The notes under the pieces were generated by a model. It saw nothing but the letters and a program-made list of their open reading frames with translations. It had not been told where the DNA came from and searched no databases. The position numbers were made by a program, and so were the translations under genes. Shown piece by piece: positions 6,620 to 12,735 of a stretch of DNA of 15,155 nucleotides (position 1 is the first letter of the stretch; the number at the start of each line of letters is the position of its first letter). The DNA is from Methylococcaceae bacterium (GTDB lineage: Bacteria > Pseudomonadota > Gammaproteobacteria > Methylococcales > Methylomonadaceae): positions 1-15,155 of the forward strand of contig JABFST010000362.1 of assembly GCA_013140465.1 (NCBI GenBank). The letters run 5' to 3'.

Positions 6620-7992
6620 CACACTGTCAATTGTTGCAATAAGTCCAGCATCGCGGCGGCCTTATCAAAACTTTCCTGATATTCTTCGGCAACTTCGGAA
6701 TCATTAACGATGCCGCCACCCGCCCAAAACCGGATGCTATGGTTGGCATGGACCAAGGTGCGGATAGCTATATTAGTGTCCATATTGCCGTCAAAGCCGA
6801 TATAGCCTATTGCGCCGCAATAAACGCCACGGCGATGGGGTTCTAGTTCTTCTATGATTTCCATAGCCCGAATTTTTGGGGCTCCGGTAATCGAGCCGCC
6901 CGGAAAACAGCTTTTTAGCAAGTCCAGCGCATGTTTGTCCGCCGCTAGCCGCCCTGTCACCGTGCTGACTAAATGGTGTACGGTCGCGTAGCTTTCTACG
7001 GCAAAAATAACAGGCACTTTAACCGACCCTTTTTGGCACGTCTTGCTGATGTCATTGCGCAGCAAATCCACAATCATCAGGTTTTCGGCCTTATCCTTGT
7101 CGCTGTTTTCCAAGGACTGGATCTGCACCAAATCTTCGGCATCATCTTGTTTTCTGGGGCGCGTACCCTTAATGGGCTTGGTCTCTACGATACCTGCACT
7201 CAGCTTTAAGAAGCGTTCGGGGGAAGAGCTTAATATTTGTACGTCAGGCAAATTGAGATAACAGCTAAACGGGGCAACATTGAGTTCGCGCAAGGTCAGA
7301 TAAGCGTTCCAAGGATCGCCAGCACAATCGGCGACAAAGCGTTGCGCAAGGTTGACTTGGTAACAATCACCTTCTTTCAGGTAGTGTTTGATGCGGTTGA
7401 AGGCGTGGCTATACGATGCTTCGTCCATGTTGGTGCGCACCGCCCCCACAACTCGGAACGGTTCATGCGCAAGCGGGGGCGGCAACTGGCTAAATTGGGC
7501 GATTAAGGTCTGCCACAGTGCTGGGTCTAGGTCGTCATCACCGATTAAAAAACTGTGTTGGGTTTGGTGGTCTACCACTAACGCCCATTGATAAATGCCC
7601 ACCGCCATTTCTGGGATATGTTCGGCATCTTCGGCAAGCACAGGCAGCTGTTCTAAGCGACGCGCCAAATCATAAGAAAAATAGCCGATAGCCCCGCCAT
7701 TAAACGGCAAATCCGCAATGCTTGCGCGGGGTTCGCCTAGTTGTTGCTTAACCAAATCAAACGGGTTGTCGGCAGATAAGATGGTTTGCGCGCCACGCGT
7801 GATAACCGTGCTGTTGCCGTGGGTAACCAGTGTGCAGACGGGGTGTGCGGCAATAATGTCATAACGGCCTTGGTTGCTATAGGGATAACCGCTATCCAAA
7901 AAAACTGACCACGGCTGGTTGGCAAATGCGGAAAAAAGGGCTGCACTATCCGCAAAATAGGGTAACTGGACACTGTGTTGTTTGGGTGGCAT
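6619..7992 (-). CDS. pabB: Aminodeoxychorismate synthase component I
   Basis: PabB converts chorismate plus ammonia (from the PabA glutaminase) to 4-amino-4-deoxychorismate, the precursor of 4-aminobenzoate for folate and, in methylotrophs, tetrahydromethanopterin. The 457 residues match E. coli PabB (453). The N-terminal anthranilate-synthase-I-like region includes NGGAIGYFSYDLARR. The chorismate-binding domain follows, with GDCYQVNLAQRF, LSSSPERFL, PIKGTRPR, HHLVSTVTGRL, FPGGSITGAPKIRAMEII and WAGGGIVNDSEVAEEYQES. The Lys of PIKGT (K275) marks an aminodeoxychorismate synthase and not anthranilate synthase, which has Ala there; in E. coli K274 forms the covalent intermediate. The ATG at 7992 has no clear Shine-Dalgarno. 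The stop overlaps the downstream mfnE-like start. No pabA or pabC is in this window, so those must be elsewhere. Confidence 0.94.
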   Translation of the reverse strand: MPPKQHSVQLPYFADSAALFSAFANQPWSVFLDSGYPYSNQGRYDIIAAHPVCTLVTHGNSTVITRGAQTILSADNPFDLVKQQLGEPRASIADLPFNGGAIGYFSYDLARRLEQLPVLAEDAEHIPEMAVGIYQWALVVDHQTQHSFLIGDDDLDPALWQTLIAQFSQLPPPLAHEPFRVVGAVRTNMDEASYSHAFNRIKHYLKEGDCYQVNLAQRFVADCAGDPWNAYLTLRELNVAPFSCYLNLPDVQILSSSPERFLKLSAGIVETKPIKGTRPRKQDDAEDLVQIQSLENSDKDKAENLMIVDLLRNDISKTCQKGSVKVPVIFAVESYATVHHLVSTVTGRLAADKHALDLLKSCFPGGSITGAPKIRAMEIIEELEPHRRGVYCGAIGYIGFDGNMDTNIAIRTLVHANHSIRFWAGGGIVNDSEVAEEYQESFDKAAAMLDLLQQLTV

Positions 7993-8072
7993 TTAAGATT
8001 AGTCTAGTTGGGGAAATAATTAACTCAATAACGGGTTACGCATAAAAACAATAGGTTACGCCGTACACACCT

Positions 8073-8093
8073 CCCTCTCCCTTCGGGAGAGGG
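8073..8093. repeat. CCCTCTCCC/GGGAGAGGG intergenic palindrome
   Basis: CCCTCTCCC (8073-8081) and GGGAGAGGG (8085-8093) form a perfect 9-bp inverted repeat with a TTC loop, followed by TTGGGGAGAGGGG, a second partial arm. Units of this composition are widespread intergenic repeats in proteobacterial genomes. It is the only copy in this window, so its repeat status here rests on general knowledge. Confidence 0.6.
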
Positions 8094-8185
8094 TTGGGGA
8101 GAGGGGCATGTAAAGCAATTAGCTCCCCATCCCAACTTTTCCCTGAGGAGGTGTCGTAAAAGGTAGGTGGCTAAGAATGCAATGA

Positions 8186-8276
8186 GTAACTTCTCATAAG
8201 TTGTAGGCTATTGCGGCAGACCTGCGAGGTTTTGTAAACCTCGCAGGTCTTTATCCAGCCGCTTATGAGAAGTTAC
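8186..8276. mobile_element. MITE copy 1 (91 bp, GTAACTTCTC ends, 8-bp target duplication)
   Basis: The element runs from GTAACTTCTCATAAG (8186-8200) to its reverse complement (8262-8276), a 15-bp perfect terminal inverted repeat. The core holds AGACCTGCGAGGTTT (8218-8232), loop TGT, and its reverse complement (8236-8250). TGCAATGA flanks it on both sides (8178-8185 and 8277-8284), a perfect 8-bp target duplication. There is no coding capacity. The same element occurs at 10861 and 11225 with different duplications. This copy lies 87 bases downstream of the c-di-GMP gene stop. Confidence 0.92.
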
Positions 8277-8305
8277 TGCAATGAAGCATAACATTCTGAT
8301 TTTGT

Positions 8306-8322
8306 TAGGTTACGCTAACCTA
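8306..8322. repeat. TAGGTTA-CGC-TAACCTA palindrome
   Basis: A perfect 7-bp inverted repeat with a CGC loop lies 42 bases downstream of the c-di-GMP gene stop. Similar GGTTACGC words occur at 8034-8041 and 8053-8060, so it may be a small dispersed repeat. It could form a hairpin at the end of the minus-strand transcript, but there is no T-run for termination. Confidence 0.45.
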
Positions 8323-8363
8323 CATTCTGTGTAACACCTTTGCTGTTTGTGTAATGGCTAGCA

Positions 8364-10754
8364 TTAAAACTGTTCCAATCGCTTGTCCAAGTCCTGTTGT
8401 TGTTGCTGGTAGTTTTTAAACACCTCGGCCTCAAATTCGGATAACGGCACGGGCTTACCAAACAAATAGCCCTGAAACACGGGGCAACCACACTGGTTAA
8501 GATAATTCCATTGCACTTCCGTTTCTACGCCTTCGGCAATAACGGTTAATCCTAGGGCCAAAATAATGCGGATGATGGCAGCGTCTTGGCTATCCTCTAC
8601 CAAATTACGCACAAACGTTTGGTCAATTTTTAGCTGGTCCAAGGGCATCCGTTGCAAATACGACAAGGACGAGTAACCCGTGCCAAAATCATCCATAGAA
8701 AACCCAACGCCCAGCTGTTTGATGGCGTGCATTTTGGCAACCGTGTCTTCCAGATTATCCATAATCAGGCTTTCAGTAATTTCCAGCTTAAGCTTAGTCG
8801 GATTTGCGCCTGATTGTTCTAGAGCAGTGCGCACTTGATCGACAAAATGGTCTTGCCGAAATTGCCGTGCGCTGACATTGACGGCTAATTTTAATTCGCG
8901 GGTAGCCGGATGCTGCGCCCACTGCGCCAAAGTTTTGCAGCCTTGCAATAACACCCAATCGCCAATCACCAAAATTAAGCCTGTTTCTTCCGCCAAGGGG
9001 ATAAAATTGGCGGGCGAAATCCAGCCGCGTTCGGGTTGGTCCCAGCGCACTAACGCTTCGGCACTGACGGCCCGCCCCTGCACATCAACTTGTACCTGAT
9101 AATACAGGAAAAGCTCGTTGCGGGTGAGCGCATGGCGCAAGTATATTTCTAATGCAGTGCGCTCATTCAGCGCCGATTGCATGTCGGGGTCAAACATACG
9201 GATGGCGTCGCGCCCGGCGTGTTTGGCTTGGTACATAGCCATATCGGCATGGTTAAGCAATTCTTTTTTAGACACGGTGTAATCATGGAACAACACCAAA
9301 CCTATGCTGATGCTGCAATGGTGTTCCAAAAGCGGTTTGTCGTCATGAACCACCCCCGAAGCCAGCCAATAGGTTGCCGCCACCGCATCGCGGATTTTTT
9401 TGGCCACCGTCTGCGCCTGTATCGCTGCGTCGGTTTGGGATTCTGACAAGTTTTCTAACATTACGACAAATTCATCACCCCCTAGGCGGGCGACCAAATC
9501 ATCTTCGCGTACACAAGACTGCAAACGGGCGGCGACTTCAATCAGCAATTGGTCGCCAACATCATGGCCTTGGGTGTCGTTAAGGACCTTAAAGCGATCC
9601 AAATCCATAAACATCAGTGCGCCATAATGGTTGCTGCGCTTACAAGACAACAAGGCCAGCCCCAAGCGTTCCAGCATTAAGCGCCGATTGGGCAAATTGG
9701 TCAGCGGGTCATAAAAGGCCAGGTTGCGTATGCTTTGTTCTGCGGCTTTGCGCTCGCTGATGTCAAAAAAAGTGGCGACATAATGGCTCACTTTTTGGTG
9801 TTCATCCAATACTGCGGTAATGACTAACCATTCGGGATATATTTCACCGTTTTTGCGGCGGTTCCAAATTTCCCCTTCCCAATGCTGATTTTCTTTAAGC
9901 GCCGTCCACATGGCACGGTAAAAATCGGCATTTTGGCGGCCCGAACTCAGCAAAGCGGGCGTTTGCCCTAGCACTTCTTCCAAGCTGTAACCCGTCAGGC
10001 GGGTAAACGCACTGTTCACGCGGATGATGCGGTTATTGCAGTCGGTGATAATAATGCCTTCTTTGGTTTCAAAAGCCGTTGCCGCAATACGCAGATTGAT
10101 TTCTTCCTGCTTGCGTTCGGTAATGTCTGTCCAAGCACTCAGAACTTCGTAGGGGCGGCCTTGCCCATCGCATACCAGTTGCTGTTGGTCGTGTATCCAG
10201 CGCACCTCGCCATTTTTATGAATAAAGCGATATTCATAAGCCAGATGGTGACCCAAAAACAACTCGCTTGATTCTTTTAATACGCGTGTCTTATCTTCTT
10301 CATGCAGATGCTGCACCCACCACCTAGGCTGCAATGCCTCGTCTTGGGTATATCCGGTAATACGGGTCAGGTTGTCGCTGATCCAGTGGGTTTGTAGGGT
10401 ATTTGTATGCACCTTCATCGCAAACAAGACGGTGGGGCTAGTCGCCACCATATAAGCCAGTTTGTGGGTGGAAAGCTGCAATTGCTCGGCTATTTGTTGC
10501 ACGCTGGCAAAGCTTTGGGCTAATTTGGCGCGCGTGCGCATGGAATGGATCAGCAACACCACCAACAACATCACAATCATCAGCACTGTCCACAATTGCA
10601 CAGGGTAATGGCTGTAAATTGCACCAACCCCCACCCATTGGCCTGATGTTGCGCCTAGCGCGATTTTTGGCCCTACGCCTGCCAATATTGCCGCACGCAT
10701 CAGCTGGGCTAGCATCAGAAAGGCTTTGGGTTGTCTCTTTAAGCGAGTGTTCAT
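8364..10754 (-). CDS. Membrane-anchored PAS-PAS-GGDEF-EAL cyclic-di-GMP signalling protein
   Basis: From the ATG at 10754 the protein has 796 residues. Order: a hydrophobic stretch (about 11-27), a short presumably periplasmic loop, a clear transmembrane helix WTVLMIVMLLVVLLIH (about 55-70), a PAS/PAC ending in LSAWTDITERKQEE, a second PAS/PAC (..RVNSAFTRLTGYSLEEVLG..FFDISERKAAEQ), GGDEF and EAL. The cyclase motif GGDEF is intact (425-429), as is the RxxD inhibitory site (R416-D419), so synthesis of c-di-GMP with product inhibition is expected. The phosphodiesterase domain keeps E566-A-L, NVSARQF, ITESLI, DDFGTGYSSLSYL, KIDQTFV and AEGVET. However, the helix before AEGVET is four residues short (RIILA-LGLTVIAEG), so hydrolysis is uncertain. 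The frame is open to a TTG at 10835, and ATG 10781 is also possible. I chose 10754 because an upstream leader ORF with a GGAGG site overlaps it as ATGA. It stands alone between MITE copies. Confidence 0.93.
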   Translation of the reverse strand: MNTRLKRQPKAFLMLAQLMRAAILAGVGPKIALGATSGQWVGVGAIYSHYPVQLWTVLMIVMLLVVLLIHSMRTRAKLAQSFASVQQIAEQLQLSTHKLAYMVATSPTVLFAMKVHTNTLQTHWISDNLTRITGYTQDEALQPRWWVQHLHEEDKTRVLKESSELFLGHHLAYEYRFIHKNGEVRWIHDQQQLVCDGQGRPYEVLSAWTDITERKQEEINLRIAATAFETKEGIIITDCNNRIIRVNSAFTRLTGYSLEEVLGQTPALLSSGRQNADFYRAMWTALKENQHWEGEIWNRRKNGEIYPEWLVITAVLDEHQKVSHYVATFFDISERKAAEQSIRNLAFYDPLTNLPNRRLMLERLGLALLSCKRSNHYGALMFMDLDRFKVLNDTQGHDVGDQLLIEVAARLQSCVREDDLVARLGGDEFVVMLENLSESQTDAAIQAQTVAKKIRDAVAATYWLASGVVHDDKPLLEHHCSISIGLVLFHDYTVSKKELLNHADMAMYQAKHAGRDAIRMFDPDMQSALNERTALEIYLRHALTRNELFLYYQVQVDVQGRAVSAEALVRWDQPERGWISPANFIPLAEETGLILVIGDWVLLQGCKTLAQWAQHPATRELKLAVNVSARQFRQDHFVDQVRTALEQSGANPTKLKLEITESLIMDNLEDTVAKMHAIKQLGVGFSMDDFGTGYSSLSYLQRMPLDQLKIDQTFVRNLVEDSQDAAIIRIILALGLTVIAEGVETEVQWNYLNQCGCPVFQGYLFGKPVPLSEFEAEVFKNYQQQQQDLDKRLEQF

Positions 10755-10804
10755 AATGCGCCAACAAGCGGATAACGGCATATTGTAACGGTTTTTTTTA
10801 ACAT
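10751..10804 (-). CDS. Leader ORF (17 aa) with A8 tract, coupled to the c-di-GMP gene
   Basis: GGAGG (10815-10819), the best ribosome-binding site in this region, is ten bases before an ATG at 10804. That frame reads MLKKTVTICRYPLVGAL and stops at a TGA whose ATGA overlaps the ATG at 10754 of the GGDEF-EAL gene. The start is followed by eight consecutive A (10792-10799). With nine A, this ATG would read in frame into the large gene (MLKKNRYNMPLSACW..). It is either a coupling leader or, if the tract varies or slips, the true start of the large protein. It is too short for homology evidence. Confidence 0.4.
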   Translation of the reverse strand: MLKKTVTICRYPLVGAL

Positions 10805-10860
10805 ACAGATTTTGCCTCCATTTCTTCGCCGCCAAAACCAGTAGTGCATCCCGCCTAGAC

Positions 10861-10947
10861 GTAACTTCTCATTAATTGTAGGTAATAACGGCAGACCTGC
10901 GAGGTTTTATAAACCTCGCAGGTCTTTTGCCACTCATGAGAAGTTAC
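10861..10947. mobile_element. MITE copy 2 (87 bp, 8-bp target duplication)
   Basis: The ends are GTAACTTCTCAT (10861-10872) and ATGAGAAGTTAC (10936-10947). The core 15-bp hairpin arms are at 10893-10907 and 10911-10925 with loop TAT. The 8-bp sequence GCCTAGAC is present on both sides (10853-10860 and 10948-10955). It is four bases shorter than the other copies, between the core and the right end. It sits 41 bases upstream of the GGAGG site of the c-di-GMP gene leader, so it must affect or replace that gene's promoter region. Confidence 0.92.
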
Positions 10948-11224
10948 GCCTAGACTGCCAAATCAATACCGATTAAACCGTATTCATTCTAGCGTTAGTC
11001 GTTCTGTTCCAAACAGCCTAGCGATCTGCTTATGCCTTAACATGCAAACCATGACTAGGTTATTAAACAGCGGCAAATTTTACTCTTAAATACAGCTGAC
11101 TTAAGCACAATTTTATCGAAAAGCTTAAGTTTGGATGCAATTTAGGCACATCCAGACCACTTTTATAGGATGCACCCTACCAACGGCGTGCTTATGCCCT
11201 ATACGACGGCAATTACCCTAGCCC
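10948..11224. other. Divergent intergenic stretch between MITE copies 2 and 3
   Basis: These 277 bases separate the two MITEs in the divergent promoter region. No convincing gene is present. An 8-bp inverted repeat ACTTAAGC (11099-11106) / GCTTAAGT (11123-11130) with a 16-base spacer could be a regulator site. Both strands are A+T-rich around 11060-11160, but I found no clear -10/-35 pair. Confidence 0.4.
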
Positions 11225-11315
11225 GTAACTTCTCATTAATTGTAGGCAATAGTGCCAGACCTGCGAGGTTTTATAAACCTCGCAGGTCTTTATCCTACCA
11301 CTTATGAGAAGTTAC
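11225..11315. mobile_element. MITE copy 3 (91 bp, 8-bp target duplication)
   Basis: The ends are GTAACTTCTCAT (11225-11236) and ATGAGAAGTTAC (11304-11315). The core arms are at 11257-11271 and 11275-11289 with loop TAT. CCTAGCCC is duplicated at 11217-11224 and 11316-11323. By coincidence the direct repeat extends to 12 bases (TTACCCTAGCCC) because the target already ended in TTAC like the element. It lies 20 bases upstream of the -10 box of the DUF2959 gene. Confidence 0.92.
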
Positions 11316-11335
11316 CCTAGCCCGCCCTAACCGCT

Positions 11336-11341
11336 TATAAT
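11336..11341 (+). promoter_or_regulatory. -10 box of the DUF2959 gene
   Basis: A consensus TATAAT lies 35 bases before the ATG at 11377, placing transcription start near 11348. The hexamer 18 bases upstream, TTACCC (11312-11317), is a 3/6 match to a -35 box and spans the right end of MITE copy 3 and the target duplication. Because TTACCC also existed in the target, the core promoter would be little changed by the insertion. Confidence 0.55.
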
Positions 11342-11376
11342 AGAAAGACTATCGCTAAAAACACACACTTACAGAC

Positions 11377-12054
11377 ATGGCCCAGTCACCGCTATTAAGT
11401 TTAATCACCCGATTTTTTGCACAAAAATTGCGTAACGCCCTCTACACCGCCAAAGAATCTATCGGTGAACATAAACGCGAAATTGTCGTCCAGCAAGTGG
11501 AACTGGCCTGTATCAGCCTACAGGAAACGCGCGATGAATTTACCCATGCCTTAGAGCAGTTTAAAACGATCGTGGAAGTCAACGAAACCGGGCTAGAACA
11601 TCGATACCATCAGCTTAACCGCCAATACCAATTTTGCCGCACCAAAGCCGAAGCCGTGGGGCATAAAATCAAGGCGATTGAAGCCGTGAGCGAGGCGCTG
11701 TTTATAGAATGGGAAAAAGAATTGGACGAATACACCAACAAGGCATTGCGCACTAGCAGCAAACAACAATTAAAAGCCGCCAAGCAGCACTACGCCAAAC
11801 TGATTAAGGCCCTAGTGCGTGCGGAAACTAAAATTCAGCCCGTGCTGGCGGCGTTTAAAGACCAAGTGCTATACCTTAAGCACAACCTGAATGCCCGCGC
11901 GATTGCCGCTTTACAACACGAATTGGTGGCGATCAGCTTGGATATATCCCAGTTGATCCAAGCAATGGAGCTGACCATCGCCGAAGCCAACTTGTTTGTT
12001 TCGGCCTTGGTGTCACAAAAACACAGCCTACAGAAAAGCTTGCCCCGTCCGTAA
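11377..12054 (+). CDS. DUF2959 family coiled-coil protein
   Basis: This 225-residue, helix-rich protein matches what I know of DUF2959 over nearly its full length. The opening is YTAKESIGEHKREIVVQQVE, the middle ALEQFKTIVEVN..LEHRYHQLNRQYQ, then SEALFIEWEKELDEYTNKALRTSSKQQL, and the hallmark AAFKDQVLYLKHNLNARAIAALQHELVAI. The composition predicts long antiparallel coiled coils. Function is unknown in the family. Many members start with a lipoprotein or signal sequence; this one begins MAQSPLLSLITRFFAQKLRNAL, a short amphipathic hydrophobic/basic segment without a lipobox Cys, so location is uncertain. The ATG has no clear Shine-Dalgarno but has a consensus -10 box at 11336. It faces the lipoprotein gene convergently. 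Confidence 0.82.
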   Translation: MAQSPLLSLITRFFAQKLRNALYTAKESIGEHKREIVVQQVELACISLQETRDEFTHALEQFKTIVEVNETGLEHRYHQLNRQYQFCRTKAEAVGHKIKAIEAVSEALFIEWEKELDEYTNKALRTSSKQQLKAAKQHYAKLIKALVRAETKIQPVLAAFKDQVLYLKHNLNARAIAALQHELVAISLDISQLIQAMELTIAEANLFVSALVSQKHSLQKSLPRP

Positions 12055-12198
12055 CACAGCGTAACAGGCAGGAAGATCAAAAAGGAGAATAACGAGATAG
12101 GGACCATAGCCCCAAACGCCGCGCCCCCAAACCTTCTCGCAACAAAGACGGTTTGAGGGCGAATAAAGCGGGGATTACGCGATGATATTAAGGTTAGC

Positions 12199-12630
12199 CT
12201 AAAGCTTGTAAATCACCGAATCGTTCGGCTTAGCGGGATCTTCTTTAGCTGTCGTACCTTTGCGGTTTTCTTGGTCTAGGCGTTCCTTGCCAAAATTGGT
12301 AATCATTTCTTCCCAACTTGAATATTGCTCGTAGCCTTTAAAATTGGCGGCCTTGCGTTCTTGGTAGACTTCTTTGCCCAACACAATAATTTCTTGCGGA
12401 GTTTTGCCATCTACGGCATCTAAAAAGGCACTGTCATCTTTTTTGGCATCACGGATCGTCCAAAACGACACTTCAAACTCAATGCGGCTTTCTGGCGGCA
12501 AACGGTTTTTTAGGGCTTTAACCGAACGGTAAGCCGTTTTGGTGGTATGTCCGTTTATTTGCTGGCCTTTACCGCAAGCCACCAAGGTGGTGCAGCACAG
12601 GATAACCAACAGGGTGGCAAGTTTCTTCAT
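12199..12630 (-). CDS. Small lipoprotein of unknown function
   Basis: The 143-residue protein begins MKKLATLLVILCCTTLVACGKG, a type II signal peptide with lipobox LVAC and lipidation at C19. G20-K21 follow with no Asp at +2, so outer-membrane sorting is expected. The mature part is mixed charged (IEFEVSFWTIRDAKKDDSAFLDAVDGKTPQEIIVLGKEV). The segment ending DAVDGKTPQEII is reminiscent of the DUF6694 lipoproteins, small proteins of unknown role; this assignment is tentative. GAGG about eight bases upstream supports the ATG at 12630. The gene is convergent with the DUF2959 gene and divergent from the GTPase gene. The 144-base gap to DUF2959 holds only an imperfect stem (CAAACC/GGTTTG near 12128-12155). 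Confidence 0.8.
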   Translation of the reverse strand: MKKLATLLVILCCTTLVACGKGQQINGHTTKTAYRSVKALKNRLPPESRIEFEVSFWTIRDAKKDDSAFLDAVDGKTPQEIIVLGKEVYQERKAANFKGYEQYSSWEEMITNFGKERLDQENRKGTTAKEDPAKPNDSVIYKL

Positions 12631-12707
12631 AAAGAGTCCCTCAAGTTAGGTAGGCGTTTATGTTATGGTTTTTATTACACCAGTTCACTAAACAAAGTAG
12701 AATAATT

Positions 12708-12720
12708 GGTTATTATAACC
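12708..12720. promoter_or_regulatory. Palindrome in the divergent lipoprotein/GTPase promoter region
   Basis: GGTTAT-T-ATAACC (12708-12720) is a perfect 6-bp inverted repeat around one T, 15 bases before the GTPase ATG, in an A+T-rich 105-base divergent gap. It could be a regulator site or part of a -10 region (TATTAT at 12711-12716). No matching -35 is evident. Function is inferred only from position and symmetry. Confidence 0.35.
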
Positions 12721-12735
12721 TTGGGCTAAGCTTAT

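Larger units (their letters stand above)
7993..8363. other. Repeat-filled gap between pabB and the c-di-GMP gene
   Basis: No gene is visible in these 371 bases. They hold, in order, two related GGTTACGC words (8034-8041 and 8053-8060), a CCCTCTCCC palindrome (8073-8093), a MITE with target duplication (8178-8284) and a TAGGTTA palindrome (8306-8322). Both flanking genes run on the minus strand, so the gap contains the pabB promoter region and the 3' end of the c-di-GMP transcript. I could not pick a convincing -10/-35 pair. Confidence 0.6.

Noticed and set aside
8186..10947. Composite-transposon-like arrangement: the c-di-GMP gene is bracketed by MITE copies 1 and 2
   Set aside because: Each copy has its own distinct 8-bp target duplication (TGCAATGA and GCCTAGAC), so they inserted separately; no shared outer duplication is present.
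11171..11311. 46-codon ORF starting at ATGCACCCT and reading through MITE copy 3
   Set aside because: More than half of it is MITE sequence, it has no ribosome-binding site, and its stop lies in the element's terminal repeat.
8186..11315. Three similar palindromic repeats as a possible CRISPR array
   Set aside because: Spacing is irregular (2.6 kb and 0.28 kb), units are 87-91 bp with target duplications, and no cas genes are near.
12090..12183. Arg/Lys-rich open frame (..SPKRRAPKPSRNKDGLRANKAG..) after the DUF2959 gene
   Set aside because: No ATG, GTG or TTG start lies between the upstream in-frame TAA and the peptide, despite an AGGAG nearby.
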